Part shown: positions 9,168 through 19,027 of the stretch, piece after piece
Position numbering within the stretch: the first letter of the stretch is position 1
How the letters are laid out: every line of letters starts with the position of its first letter
Assembly: GCA_024693775.1 (NCBI GenBank)
Contig: JAILKL010000120.1
Location: forward strand, 1-64,000
Reading direction: 5' to 3'
Length of the DNA stretch: 64,000 nucleotides
Source of the DNA: Pseudobutyrivibrio sp.
Lineage (GTDB): Bacteria; Bacillota; Clostridia; Lachnospirales; Lachnospiraceae
Notes under the pieces: model-generated
Told to the model about the DNA's origin: nothing
Databases searched by the model: none
The model's input: only the letters and a program-made list of their open reading frames with translations
Made by a program: the position numbers and the translations under genes

Positions 9168-11957
9168 TTATCTTTTTGAGCCTTTAAAACGAACCTTTAC
9201 TGCCTGCTTTAAGCCGTATGGTAATACATGCTTTAGCTTGTCCTCAGAAGGTGTCATCTTAGAGCACTCTGGATGCTCTCGGTAAAGCTTGATTGCATCG
9301 AATTCGCACTTTGTAGTACATACACCACATCCGATACACTTGTTTTCATCAACAACAGAAGCGCCGCACTTGAGACATCTAGCTGTCTCCTTTTTAATCT
9401 GCTCTTCTGTAAGCTCTACTGTCTTGTCACGGAATGTAAGCTCTCCAGTAACTGTAGTCTTTGATACTCCAGGAATCTGACGTGGGCTGTGATCATAATC
9501 GTCAATACGGATATCGTCCTTATTGAGCTCGATGAAATCACGACGGTTACGTCCGATTGTAAGTGAGCTATGTGGCTGTACAAATCTGTGGATAGAAATA
9601 GCACCCTCACGACCTGCTGCAATTGCATCAATTGCAAACTTAGGACCTGTGTACATATCACCACCAACAAAGATATCTGGCTCATCTGTCTGGTATGTAA
9701 GAGCATCAGCCTTTGGTCCACGCTCGATAACAACCTTTGAGCCCTTGAAGAGATCTCCGTATACGCTACGCTGTCCCACTGAGAAGATAACGTGCTTGCA
9801 CTCTACTGTCATTGTATCGTTTTCATCGTACTGTGGAGAGAATCTACCATTCTCATCCTTTACACGAGTACACTTCTTTAATACGATGCCCTTTACTGCG
9901 CCTGCCTCGTCAACGAGAACTTCCTTTGGACCCCAACCACAGTTGAGCTCAACGCCCTCAGCCTCAACGATTTCGATTTCCTCTGCAGAAGCTGGCATAA
10001 TATCTCTAGTCTCAAGGCAGAACATAGAAACCTTTTCATTGCCAACACGGCGAGCTGAACGAGCAACATCGATAGCAACGTTTCCACCACCGATAACAAC
10101 TACATCGCCCTTGATATCATAAGCCTCGTTTTCAGAAACCTCATGAAGGAAATCAACAGCTGTCTGTGTACCGATAGCATCATCACCAGGAACTCCTGGC
10201 TTGTTGCCTCCCTGGCAACCAATAGCAACATAGAATGCCTTGTAGCCCTGTCCACGTAACTCATCAAGAGTAATGTCCTTGCCTACCTCTACGCCGCATT
10301 TAATATCTACACCAAGCTCTTTGATAATATCGATCTCGGCATCAATAACATTGTTTTCAAGAACAAATGATGGAATACCATAACGAAGCATACCACCTGG
10401 ATATTTGCTCTTCTCGAAGATTGTAGGATGATATCCCTTAAGTGCAAGATAGTAAGCGCAAGAAAGACCTGCAGGACCTGCACCAATAATAGCAACCTTT
10501 TCTGTAAATTCACCCTTCTGCGAAGGAACAATCTTCTTTGGAATGTAACGTGTCTCAGCCTTTAAATCCATCTCAGCTAAGAAACGCTTAACCTCATCAA
10601 TTGCGATAGCCTCGTCGATAGTCCCACGAGTACAAGCAGCCTCGCAACGTCTGTTACATACACGACCACAGATAGCTGGAAGTGGGTTGTCCTGCTTGAT
10701 AAGAGCAAGAGCCTCTTTGTAACGGCCCTGAGCTGCCATACGAAGATAACCCTGGATAGCAATGTGTGCTGGACAAGCTGTCTTACATGGAGCTGTACCA
10801 GTATCATAGCAATTGATTCTATTAGTGTCGCGATAATCATCGTTCCAATCGTCTGTAGTCCACTTCTTCTCTGTTGGAAGAACATGCTTTGGATATGCTA
10901 CCTGGCTACCGTCAGCCTTGCAAATCTTCTGGCCAAGCTTTACAGCACCAGCTGGGCAAGCCTCAACACATTTACCGCAGGCAACACAATCCTCTGCTGT
11001 AACATGCGCTACATATGCAGAACGTGACATATTAGGTGTATTAAATAACTGTGATGTTCTAAGTGCATAGCATACATTTACATTACAGTTGCAGATAGCG
11101 AAAATCTTGTTTTCACCATCGATATTTGTAATCTGGTGAACGAATCCATTGTCCTCAGCCTGCTTAAAAATTGCAAGAGCTTCCTCACGTGTAATGTACT
11201 CGCCACCCTTGTTTGTCTCTACTACATAGTCGGCCATATCGCCTACAGCGATACACCAACCCTCAGGATCATCTGCACAGCCCTCGTCATATGTCTTTCT
11301 AGAAAGACGACATGAGCATGGGCTCTTTGCATATTTTCCCTCGTATTTGTCGAGCCAATAAGAAATCTTCTCAAGACCAATTGCTTCCTGCTCCATGCTG
11401 ATAGCCTCTTCTACAGGAATAACGTGCATACCAATGCCAGCGCCTCCTGGTGGTACCATGTGTGTAAGTCCCTCTAGTGGAAGACGGCTCATTCGCTCAA
11501 AGAAGCGTCCCATCTCAGGATTTTCATTTAAGAAATCCTGATTCATATTTGAAAATTCTGCAGAACCAGGTACAAACATAGGAAGTACCCACTGCTTTTC
11601 ATGAGCTTCGTTTTCATAGTTCCACTCAAGAAGTCCTGTGTAGCTAGCCTTCTCAAGTCTTTCTTTAAGAGTTTCCTCGTCTAAACCAGTAATGTCGAGA
11701 AGCTGTGCGAAAGTTTTTGGCTTTCTGATGCCTCCCATTGAAAGTGCAAGCTCTGCGATTTCCTTTGTTGGTGCAAGCTTTGCAACAGCCCAGTACTCTG
11801 GATCATACTTTGTGATCTTCTGAAGACCAAGCTTAATCTTTGCTCTGTCAGTGATAGTCTTTCCAAGCTCGAGAATCTCAGGGCGCATATCCTCGTCCTT
11901 TAACTCCTCTACCCAAGCTGGATGGAAATCACCCAATCTGTCTGGTCCGATACCCAT
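9168..11957 (-). CDS. Multi-domain iron-sulfur FAD/NAD(P) oxidoreductase (GltD-like)
   Basis: This is a large (929-residue) cytoplasmic flavoprotein. The N-terminal ~300 residues are a Cys-containing region (CSCR, CNCNVNVC) of unclear role. A ferredoxin-type cluster motif, CVACGKCVEACP, lies near residue 325. A GltD-type N-terminal iron-sulfur region follows (CKTACP near 390, CGRVCNRRCEAAC near 434), then an FAD site GAGPAGLS near 490 and an NAD(P) Rossmann motif GGGNVAIDVA near 622. A second ferredoxin motif, CIGCGVCTTKC, lies near 874. The order resembles glutamate-synthase small-subunit-like NAD(P)H oxidoreductases that pass electrons to a partner, but no large GltB subunit is near. An AGGAGG site precedes the ATG. 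hypB lies 90 bases upstream, and the two are probably cotranscribed. The electron acceptor is unknown. Confidence 0.85.
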   Translation of the reverse strand: MGIGPDRLGDFHPAWVEELKDEDMRPEILELGKTITDRAKIKLGLQKITKYDPEYWAVAKLAPTKEIAELALSMGGIRKPKTFAQLLDITGLDEETLKERLEKASYTGLLEWNYENEAHEKQWVLPMFVPGSAEFSNMNQDFLNENPEMGRFFERMSRLPLEGLTHMVPPGGAGIGMHVIPVEEAISMEQEAIGLEKISYWLDKYEGKYAKSPCSCRLSRKTYDEGCADDPEGWCIAVGDMADYVVETNKGGEYITREEALAIFKQAEDNGFVHQITNIDGENKIFAICNCNVNVCYALRTSQLFNTPNMSRSAYVAHVTAEDCVACGKCVEACPAGAVKLGQKICKADGSQVAYPKHVLPTEKKWTTDDWNDDYRDTNRINCYDTGTAPCKTACPAHIAIQGYLRMAAQGRYKEALALIKQDNPLPAICGRVCNRRCEAACTRGTIDEAIAIDEVKRFLAEMDLKAETRYIPKKIVPSQKGEFTEKVAIIGAGPAGLSCAYYLALKGYHPTIFEKSKYPGGMLRYGIPSFVLENNVIDAEIDIIKELGVDIKCGVEVGKDITLDELRGQGYKAFYVAIGCQGGNKPGVPGDDAIGTQTAVDFLHEVSENEAYDIKGDVVVIGGGNVAIDVARSARRVGNEKVSMFCLETRDIMPASAEEIEIVEAEGVELNCGWGPKEVLVDEAGAVKGIVLKKCTRVKDENGRFSPQYDENDTMTVECKHVIFSVGQRSVYGDLFKGSKVVIERGPKADALTYQTDEPDIFVGGDMYTGPKFAIDAIAAGREGAISIHRFVQPHSSLTIGRNRRDFIELNKDDIRIDDYDHSPRQIPGVSKTTVTGELTFRDKTVELTEEQIKKETARCLKCGASVVDENKCIGCGVCTTKCEFDAIKLYREHPECSKMTPSEDKLKHVLPYGLKQAVKVRFKGSKR

Positions 11958-12047
11958 ATTAACTTTTCCTCCTTTTACAACCCTTGTAATTAATTATTTG
12001 CTCCTATTGGAGCTACTCATACCTCAAAAAAAGCTCTATTTATTAGC

Positions 12048-12719
12048 TTAGTTTTTCCAATCAGCGACCTGGCCCCTCAACCAGTCAATCCACTCATCAA
12101 AGCCTTCGCCAGTTTTAGCTGTAACGAAAATAACCTTTGCATTTGGATTAAGCTTATGGATTTGCTCTACTACTGCTTCTTTTGAAAAATCTTCGAACAC
12201 TTTTAGTGTATCGCATTTGTTGATAAGAACCACGTCACATACTGAGAACATCAGTGGATACTTGTGTGGCTTGTCGTCTCCCTCAGGAACTGAGAGAATC
12301 ATAGCATTCTTTGATGAACCGGTATCAAATTCTGCTGGACATACTAAGTTACCAACGTTTTCCAGGAATACAAGATCTAAATCTTCTGTACCAAACTCCC
12401 TAAGACCCTGACGTGTCATGTCTGCATCTAAATGGCACATTCCTCCTGTATGTATCTGAATTGCACGAGCACCTGCTGCTGTAATAGTAGCGGCGTCTAC
12501 ATCAGAATCGATATCAGCCTCCATTACACCGATATTCATCTCGTCCTTTAAACGGGCGATAGTCTGGCATAATGTGGTGGTTTTGCCTGCTCCAGGCGAT
12601 GACATGAGATTTATTAAACATGTCTTTTGAGCTTTGAGCTCCTTGCGAAGAACCTCCGCATCTGCATCATTATCCTCTAAGATGCTTTCCTTTACTTCTA
12701 TAACTTTGTAGTCTGTCAT
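12048..12719 (-). CDS. hypB: Hydrogenase nickel-incorporation GTPase HypB
   Basis: HypB is a SIMIBI-class GTPase that loads nickel into [NiFe]-hydrogenase or urease maturation partners. The 223 residues include the P-loop SSPGAGKTTT near residue 40, the D-x-D switch (EADIDSDVDA), the Cys-His metal site in GGMCHLDADM, the ENVGNLVCP motif and the guanine-specificity motif INKCD. The His-rich N-terminal nickel store seen in some HypB proteins is absent. A TTGGAGG site precedes the ATG. No hydrogenase, urease or other hyp gene lies in this window; the neighbour is the iron-sulfur flavoprotein. The partner must be elsewhere, or HypB serves another nickel enzyme. Confidence 0.95.
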   Translation of the reverse strand: MTDYKVIEVKESILEDNDADAEVLRKELKAQKTCLINLMSSPGAGKTTTLCQTIARLKDEMNIGVMEADIDSDVDAATITAAGARAIQIHTGGMCHLDADMTRQGLREFGTEDLDLVFLENVGNLVCPAEFDTGSSKNAMILSVPEGDDKPHKYPLMFSVCDVVLINKCDTLKVFEDFSKEAVVEQIHKLNPNAKVIFVTAKTGEGFDEWIDWLRGQVADWKN

Positions 12720-12886
12720 ATTTCCTCCAAGTAACTAAAAAGTCAGGCTCTCTTTATACAAATATACAGTAATTGATAAATTTTTGTCAATTATGAAACC
12801 GGTATATATTCTAGTACAAAGCGCCATAAATACACACATGTGTATTATTTTATGAAATGTTTGTGAAGCACCCATTTCTACAATAT

Positions 12887-12915
12887 TTGGACAAAAACAT
12901 TATATATAATATCTA
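12887..12915 (+). promoter_or_regulatory. Possible promoter of the transglutaminase-like gene
   Basis: TTGGAC at 12887 and TATCTA at 12910 are separated by 17 bases, upstream of the strong AAGGAGG site of the next gene. The fit is moderate, and an AT-rich TATATAAT overlaps. Confidence 0.35.
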
Positions 12916-12967
12916 CACAATAAAAGCTCTTATTATGGATAACTATACAAAATAAGGAGGCGATACA

Positions 12968-13810
12968 TTGAAGGCTCGTCTAATTGATAGCTTTAATTTA
13001 ATAAAACTAATAAAGGATGCTGTCATATCAGCAGCTATTTTACTTTGTTCATTTTCTCCTATTTCTGCACATGCTGCAGAAAGTCCTAATATTGTTCTTT
13101 ATCCATATCATGCACTTTTAAATGAAGCAGAACAGTCTGCTTATAACCAGGCCTACGAAAACAGCTTGGCCTACAATTCTGATTTATTTGTACTTGATAT
13201 GGTAATAACTGAGGCTGGTCTTGAGAATGCAATGAATGCTCTCTTTAATGACCATCCTGAATTATATTGGGTGAACACTTCTTATAAATATTCTGTTGAC
13301 CCAAGGGGCAACGTGAAAAAATTACAGCTAAAATTCGGCTTTACGCCTGCTGAATTTGCTGTTGCACAGGTTAATTATAACACCGTTTTAGACAATATAG
13401 TAAAGGAAGCAAACAAATTTCCTACAGCATTAGAAAAGGAAAAATATATACACGACACAATCTGTGCAATGAATACCTACAACGAATCAAGCATTCTAAA
13501 TCAAAGTGCTTATTCTGCTTTAACCTGCGGCTCCAGCGTCTGTGCTGGATATGCCAGAGCCTTTCAGGTTGCCTGTCAAAGAGTTGGCATACCTTGCTAC
13601 TATGTAACAGGAGAGTCAATGGGTGAAACACACGCTTGGAATATCGTTTATATTAATGGAAAATTTGTCAATGTAGATTTAACCTGGAATGATTGTATTT
13701 CAGAAATCACCGGAGTAAATTCCTATACTTATTTTAATCAAAACGACCTAGTGTTTAATAAGGACCACAGTCGCTCTACACTTTCCACACAACTATATGC
13801 ATGTAATTAA
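12968..13810 (+). CDS. Secreted transglutaminase-like domain protein
   Basis: This 280-residue protein is probably exported. A basic N-terminus, a hydrophobic stretch at about residues 18-33 and a SAHAAES cleavage-like site indicate a signal peptide. The C-terminal half is a transglutaminase-like (cysteine-protease-fold) domain with a plausible Cys-His-Asp triad: Cys in SSVCAGYA near residue 190, His in GETHAWN near 222, and Asp in VDLTWND near 237. In bacteria such domains act as peptidases or cross-linkers; the substrate is unknown, with cell-wall or protein processing most likely. The start is TTG, chosen because AAGGAGG lies seven bases upstream and the signal peptide begins there. The gene stands alone with a terminator. 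Confidence 0.85.
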   Translation: MKARLIDSFNLIKLIKDAVISAAILLCSFSPISAHAAESPNIVLYPYHALLNEAEQSAYNQAYENSLAYNSDLFVLDMVITEAGLENAMNALFNDHPELYWVNTSYKYSVDPRGNVKKLQLKFGFTPAEFAVAQVNYNTVLDNIVKEANKFPTALEKEKYIHDTICAMNTYNESSILNQSAYSALTCGSSVCAGYARAFQVACQRVGIPCYYVTGESMGETHAWNIVYINGKFVNVDLTWNDCISEITGVNSYTYFNQNDLVFNKDHSRSTLSTQLYACN

Positions 13811-13811
13811 A

Positions 13812-13849
13812 AAAGAGCTTCAATCAGTTCTACCTGATTGAAGCTCTTT
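13812..13849. terminator. Bidirectional terminator
   Basis: Perfect 16-bp arms (AAAGAGCTTCAATCAG and its complement) around TTCTAC are flanked by A and T runs. It lies between the convergent transglutaminase-like (+) and glyA (-) genes. Confidence 0.95.
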
Positions 13850-13862
13850 CATTATTCTTTAA

Positions 13863-15128
13863 TTATAATTCTGCCTCAAACTCTGCACCACCTGGAAGTG
13901 GATACTTGTCTGTAAGAGTCTTGATGATAGCGCGTGCCTTTTCTACGCCTGCCTCGCCCTCTTTAATAACAATAGCGATTGCCTCTGCAACCTGATCAAA
14001 GTCAGCCTCCTTTAGGCCTCTTGTTGTAGCTGCAGGAGTACCTAATCTGATACCAGAGGTAACGAATGGTGACTTTGGATCGTTTGGAATAGTATTTTTA
14101 TTTGCTGTGATATGGGCATCATCAAGAAGCTTTTCTACTGCCTTTCCAGTTAAATCAAATGGAGTAAGGTCAATAAGCATCAAATGATTGTCTGTACCAT
14201 CTGATACAATCTTGATTCCTCTATCCTGTAAGCCCTTGCAAAGAGCCTGTGCGTTCTTTACTATCTGCGCACCATACTCCTTGAATTCCGGAGTAAGGGC
14301 TTCCTTGAAGCAAACAGCCTTTCCAGCGATAACATGCATAAGTGGTCCCCCCTGAATACCTGGGAAAACAGCCTTGTTGAAGTTATATTTTTCATTTGCC
14401 TCTGCTGTAGCCATAATCATACCACCACGTGGTCCACGTAATGTTTTGTGTGTAGTTGTAGTAACAATATCTGCATAAGGTACAGGACTCTCGTGAAGGC
14501 CTGTTGCAACAAGACCTGCAATGTGAGCCATATCTACAAATAACACTGCTCCAACCTTGTCACAGATTTCTCTGAAACGCTTGAAGTCAATCTTTCTGCA
14601 ATATGCTGATGCACCTGCAATAATCATTTTAGGCTTGCACTCTAAGGCAATTCTCTCTACCTCATCATAATCAATGAAGCCATTATCGTTAACACCATAA
14701 GGAACAATATTAAAGTAGACACCTGAGAAGTTGGCTGGTGAACCATGTGTTAAATGTCCGCCGTGATCAAGATTCATTCCCATAACAGTGTCGCCTGGTT
14801 TTAAAACCGCAAACTGAACTGCCATGTTGGCCTGAGCGCCTGAGTGTGGCTGAACATTTACATAGTCACAACCAAATAACTCCTTTGCTCTCTCTCTGGC
14901 AAGATCTTCTACCACATCTACCTCCTGGCATCCGCCATAATAGCGCTTCCCTGGGTAGCCCTCTGCATACTTGTTTGTAAGAACTGATCCCATAGCTGAC
15001 ATAACAGCTGGAGATACCCAGTTCTCTGATGCAATAAGCTCAATGTGTTCTGACTGGCGATTGTACTCCTTTACAATTGCCTCTGCGATTTCTGGATCTG
15101 TTGTTTTAATGTCCTTTAGTGTGTACAT
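13863..15128 (-). CDS. glyA: Serine hydroxymethyltransferase
   Basis: GlyA is a PLP enzyme that interconverts serine and glycine with tetrahydrofolate, supplying one-carbon units in the cytoplasm. The 421 residues match bacterial SHMT. Visible signatures are HSGAQAN and [10 protein letters not shown] in the N-terminal half and the PLP-lysine motif [14 protein letters not shown] near residue 226. The ribosome site is modest (GAAAGGGAAAG). The gene begins 15 bases after the GGDEF/EAL gene, which in turn overlaps ilvE, so ilvE-GGDEF/EAL-glyA look like one transcript. Confidence 0.98.
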   Translation of the reverse strand: MYTLKDIKTTDPEIAEAIVKEYNRQSEHIELIASENWVSPAVMSAMGSVLTNKYAEGYPGKRYYGGCQEVDVVEDLARERAKELFGCDYVNVQPHSGAQANMAVQFAVLKPGDTVMGMNLDHGGHLTHGSPANFSGVYFNIVPYGVNDNGFIDYDEVERIALECKPKMIIAGASAYCRKIDFKRFREICDKVGAVLFVDMAHIAGLVATGLHESPVPYADIVTTTTHKTLRGPRGGMIMATAEANEKYNFNKAVFPGIQGGPLMHVIAGKAVCFKEALTPEFKEYGAQIVKNAQALCKGLQDRGIKIVSDGTDNHLMLIDLTPFDLTGKAVEKLLDDAHITANKNTIPNDPKSPFVTSGIRLGTPAATTRGLKEADFDQVAEAIAIVIKEGEAGVEKARAIIKTLTDKYPLPGGAEFEAEL

Positions 15129-15143
15129 TACTTTCCCTTTCTA

Positions 15144-17777
15144 CTACAAATATTTATTTTCAAACTCCTCATTTGAAAGTGGCTTATCAAATAAGAAGCC
15201 CTGGGCAAGATTTACTGAGAATCGACCAATCATATCTAGCTGCTTGTCCTCTTCAACACCCTCGACACAAACATTTATACCTAGGGTATCTGCCAATTCA
15301 GAAACAGTCTTTACAAATGCCTCTGAGAAATTATCAGAATCAACATCCTGAACAAAAATCTTGTCTATCTTGATTGTATCTATTGGCATTCGCTTAATAT
15401 GATTTAATGATGAATAGCCTGTACCAAAATCGTCTAGGGCTACTCTACATCCCAATGCACGAATATCATCTAAAATTGAAATCATTCTATCTATGTCATT
15501 TATTGCCAGTGATTCTGTAACCTCCAAGGTGAGATTTACTGGATCAATAGCTGTATCCTCTAGGGTCTTTCGAATCTTTTCAACAATATCTGACTGAGTG
15601 ATTTGAACCACTGATAGATTTACATTTATCTTGTATTCAGGGTGTCCAAAATCATTCCAATGCTTGCAGCTCTTTGCGGCCTCCTTTAGCACCTTGTCAC
15701 CGATTTGAGTGATAAGTCCTAGATGCTCTGCCACTGGAATAAATTCCTCTGGCATGATAAGTCCTAACTCCTCTGACTCCCATCTAAGCAGTGCCTCTGC
15801 GCCACAGCAAACTGTAACACCCTCTTTAAATTCCATAATAGGCTGATATAATACAACAAATTCCTTGCAGTCCTCTTCCACAGCTCTACGCATAGCCTGC
15901 TCCATCTTTAGGCGCTCTGCTGCAACCGTGTCTGTGTCTGCATCATAAAACTGGAATCTGTTTTTGCCTTTTTTCTTTGCTTCATGTAAAGCAATATTAA
16001 GTCGTGTAAATACGCTGGCAGAATCGGAGGCATCTGATCCCTTTATTCCACCCATACTCATAGTGCAATAGTATTCCTGTCCATCGATTACCCATGGGTT
16101 CTCAAATAGATTGCGTATTCTTTTAACGATAATATCTAACTGAGGATAAATCTCGTGGTCTATTAAAACGGCAAATTCGTCTCCGCCAATTCTATAAACC
16201 TTTCCATTTATGTGATTAATATCATTTATTGTACGAGAGATGTATTTTAACAGCTTGTCACCAACCTTGTGTCCCAATCCCTCGTTTATGTTTGCAAAAT
16301 CATCTAGATCAAGCATTAATACAGCAAACTCTTTGCCTGTCTTTTTCACAAAGCTAAACTCTGCTGAAATATCCTTTTCACAAGCCTGTCTATTGAATAA
16401 TCCTGTAAGGATATCCTCCTGAGCCTGCTTTTCTATCTTTTTCTGATAAGCTCTCAAATCCGTAATGTCATAGAAGGTGGTAAGTCTAACCTCACGACCG
16501 TCAACCCATTTAATAGTGGCGAAATTGATGTCGTACCATTTTCCTGAACCATTTGCGGAATATCCACTAAATTCATTTAGCACATTTCGCTTGTCAAAAA
16601 GCAATTCCTCGATGGCCACTCTGTCTATCTGATCTGAAAACATTTCAGAAAAAGTATCATTAGTATAAAGAAGCTGTTTTTTCTCCACATCAGAAACTGC
16701 CACGCCATAGGAGGCATTTTGTAAAATAGCCTCTAGAGCATTGTAAGAGCTGGCAAGAGAATTTTTGGTAATCTTCTTTGCTAGGATTGTATGCAAAATT
16801 CGCTTTATATCATTGGCAAAGCGTAAATCATCTACGGTCCATTTTTTCTTTGTGCCAATGGACATGAAGCAAACATACATTGCAGATGCATTATTTACAC
16901 TGATTGGCAGGAAAATACCTGCTTTTATGTCATACTCAGAAAATAATTTTTCAAAGCTGGCTGGTAGCTCAGCGTCTGCCGAAATAGTGTATGGCTTTCC
17001 ATTCATAAATGGAACCTCTTCTATTGGCTTTTCCTGACAGTCTGGCGAAAGTCTTTTTGCACCTTCCTGGGCCCATTCTGAAATCATATCCACAGTGGTA
17101 CCATCAGGACTGAGTCTAAGCAATGCTGTATTTGAGCATTCTAAATAAACAGCTGACTGCTTTAGTACCTCATCTGAAACCCTTGTAAAGGAATCCTCTG
17201 ACTCCAGGTGTCTAAGAATATCTGTCATAATTTCGTTTTTCTTTAGACGATATTCCATGTTCTTTTGGTAATCATTTTCTGCATCCAACTGCTGCTTTAG
17301 GGCAATTGTTCTCAGTTTTTCAGAGAAATAGTATTTGGTAAGTGTCTCTAAAAGGCTGATGGCCTTGTCAAAGCTCTCTAAGGAAGTGCGTCTAATCTCT
17401 GCAGGCAAATAAACATCCTCTGGGATAGCTGTAGCATCCACACCAAAGCATAGCCACACGCCAACTAGCTCCCCTGCATCGCCTCGGATTGCAACACCTC
17501 TATATAATAAATAATCCTCTGTGCCGTAACGCTCAATTATATTTTCAGCGTCACCGTCCACAAAGGAATCCATAATTTCTCTACGTAATTGCGAACTAAA
17601 ATGGTCGTCAACAAACTCCTCCTCAGACTTGTCGCCTGAGAAGGCAGTGATTTGACCATATTTTTTGCTGACACCCATGACATACATGTCATTGGTGTGG
17701 CAAAAAACATCCTGAAGAGACTGCATCTCTCCATTATTTATTTCTTGAGTTAAATCTATTCGATTGTTTGAGTCCAT
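15144..17777 (-). CDS. GAF/PAS-GGDEF-EAL bifunctional c-di-GMP protein
   Basis: This is an 877-residue cytoplasmic c-di-GMP enzyme with no membrane segment. The N-terminal ~190 residues are unassigned and end in a coiled stretch; a GAF-like domain (about 195-345) and a PAS-like domain (about 350-455, ending YDITDL) follow. The GGDEF domain has an intact RIGGDEFAVL (near 532), so cyclase activity is possible. The EAL domain has an intact EALLRW (near 660), the NVNLSVVQ and EVTES metal-site motifs, and DDFGTGYSSL, so phosphodiesterase activity is expected. The start overlaps the ilvE end by 22 bases and has no clear ribosome site, which suggests translational coupling. The net activity and input signal cannot be told. 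Confidence 0.93.
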   Translation of the reverse strand: MDSNNRIDLTQEINNGEMQSLQDVFCHTNDMYVMGVSKKYGQITAFSGDKSEEEFVDDHFSSQLRREIMDSFVDGDAENIIERYGTEDYLLYRGVAIRGDAGELVGVWLCFGVDATAIPEDVYLPAEIRRTSLESFDKAISLLETLTKYYFSEKLRTIALKQQLDAENDYQKNMEYRLKKNEIMTDILRHLESEDSFTRVSDEVLKQSAVYLECSNTALLRLSPDGTTVDMISEWAQEGAKRLSPDCQEKPIEEVPFMNGKPYTISADAELPASFEKLFSEYDIKAGIFLPISVNNASAMYVCFMSIGTKKKWTVDDLRFANDIKRILHTILAKKITKNSLASSYNALEAILQNASYGVAVSDVEKKQLLYTNDTFSEMFSDQIDRVAIEELLFDKRNVLNEFSGYSANGSGKWYDINFATIKWVDGREVRLTTFYDITDLRAYQKKIEKQAQEDILTGLFNRQACEKDISAEFSFVKKTGKEFAVLMLDLDDFANINEGLGHKVGDKLLKYISRTINDINHINGKVYRIGGDEFAVLIDHEIYPQLDIIVKRIRNLFENPWVIDGQEYYCTMSMGGIKGSDASDSASVFTRLNIALHEAKKKGKNRFQFYDADTDTVAAERLKMEQAMRRAVEEDCKEFVVLYQPIMEFKEGVTVCCGAEALLRWESEELGLIMPEEFIPVAEHLGLITQIGDKVLKEAAKSCKHWNDFGHPEYKINVNLSVVQITQSDIVEKIRKTLEDTAIDPVNLTLEVTESLAINDIDRMISILDDIRALGCRVALDDFGTGYSSLNHIKRMPIDTIKIDKIFVQDVDSDNFSEAFVKTVSELADTLGINVCVEGVEEDKQLDMIGRFSVNLAQGFLFDKPLSNEEFENKYL

Positions 17778-18820
17778 CCGTATTTATCTGGTAAGCGACC
17801 CCACTGAATACCTGTTAAGGTGTCATATAGCTTTTGAGTCAACTCGCCAGTTTCTCCTCCACCTATTACAACAACATCATCTTTGTATCTAAGCTCCCCA
17901 ACAGGAGAAATAACTGCTGCTGTTCCTGTTCCGAAGACCTCCTCAAGAGTGCCATCATGGCCTGCTTTCATAAGGTCATCAATTGCTAAGCGCTCTTCTC
18001 TAACATTGTATCCCCAATCTCTAAGAAGATGAATCATAGAATCACGGGTAACACCTGGAAGAACTGTTCCAACGATTGGTGCTGTCCAGATTTCTCCAGC
18101 AATCTTGAACATAATGTTCATAGTGCCAACTTCCTCAACATACTTTCTTTCGTTTCCATCAAGCCAAAGTACCTGTGAGTAGCCAAGCTTTTCTGCCTTT
18201 ACCTGACCAGCGATTGAACCAGCATAGTTTCCACCACATTTAGTGAAACCAGTACCGCCAGCAACTGCTCGTACTAATTCATTTTCTACTAAAATCTTTA
18301 CTGGGTCAAGTCCTGTTGCATAATAAGCGCCAACTGGACAACAAAGAATCATGAATTTGTAAGATTTTGCCATATGTACGCCGAGTGCTGCCTCTGTTGC
18401 AAACATAAATGGTCTAATATAAAGTGAAGTATCTTTCTCTGAAGGAACCCATGCCTCCTCAACCTTTACAAGTGCTTTTACAGCTGCTACAAAGTCTTCT
18501 ACTGGGAAGGCTGGCATGCAAAGACGCTCATTTGAATTGATCATTCTCTTTGCATTCATTTCAGGTCTAAATAACTGAATCTTTCCGTCTTCTCTACGAT
18601 ATGCCTTCATACCCTCAAAGGTTTCCTGAGCATAGTGAAGTGTCATACATGCTGGGTCTAATTCGATTGGTCCCTCTGGTACAATTCTTGCATCGTGCCA
18701 GCCAATCTCTCTATCCCAATCACATACAAACATGTAATCAGTCATATATTTACCAAATCCAAGATTTTTCTCGTCTGGCTTTTCCTTTAGAACCTTTCTT
18801 TCTTCAAATCTGATATCCAT
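17756..18820 (-). CDS. ilvE: Branched-chain amino acid aminotransferase
   Basis: IlvE is a fold-type IV PLP enzyme that transfers the amino group between glutamate and branched-chain 2-oxo acids, the last step of Val, Leu and Ile synthesis. The 354 residues fit the longer class with an N-terminal extension (ADPs such as GFGKYMTDYMF). Family motifs include QETFEGMKAYR (with GKIQLFRP), the KCGGNYAGS segment after FTK, the EVGTMNIMF region, and FGTGTAAVISPVG near the C-terminus. A TTGGAGG site precedes the ATG. About 200 bases separate it from the divergent EAL gene; no T-box leader was recognised there. Confidence 0.95.
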   Translation of the reverse strand: MDIRFEERKVLKEKPDEKNLGFGKYMTDYMFVCDWDREIGWHDARIVPEGPIELDPACMTLHYAQETFEGMKAYRREDGKIQLFRPEMNAKRMINSNERLCMPAFPVEDFVAAVKALVKVEEAWVPSEKDTSLYIRPFMFATEAALGVHMAKSYKFMILCCPVGAYYATGLDPVKILVENELVRAVAGGTGFTKCGGNYAGSIAGQVKAEKLGYSQVLWLDGNERKYVEEVGTMNIMFKIAGEIWTAPIVGTVLPGVTRDSMIHLLRDWGYNVREERLAIDDLMKAGHDGTLEEVFGTGTAAVISPVGELRYKDDVVVIGGGETGELTQKLYDTLTGIQWGRLPDKYGWTQTIE

Positions 18821-19027
18821 AATACGCCTCCAACTTTTTATAACATTATTTCTGCCAATTTTTCCTTATTATCGTACTTTTGAACTTATGCGTCAATACT
18901 TTAGTGTGCTAAATTGAGATTATTTTATAAAGTCTGAACAATGTTTGAAAATTCTGTATCATTTATCATTTTCCTTTTTCTGTCTGATATAATCAAGATG
19001 AATTATTAGCAAAAAGGACTGAAAAAT

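Noticed and set aside
11994-12047. Terminator between hypB and the flavoprotein gene
   Set aside because: A short GCTCC-TATT-GGAGC hairpin exists, but the T run lies on the wrong side, so the genes are taken as one transcript.
12048-12719. HypB with a His-rich nickel-storage N-terminus
   Set aside because: The N-terminus is acidic and lacks a His-rich run.
18821-19027. T-box leader upstream of ilvE
   Set aside because: The region is about 200 bases and no T-box sequence or terminator was found.
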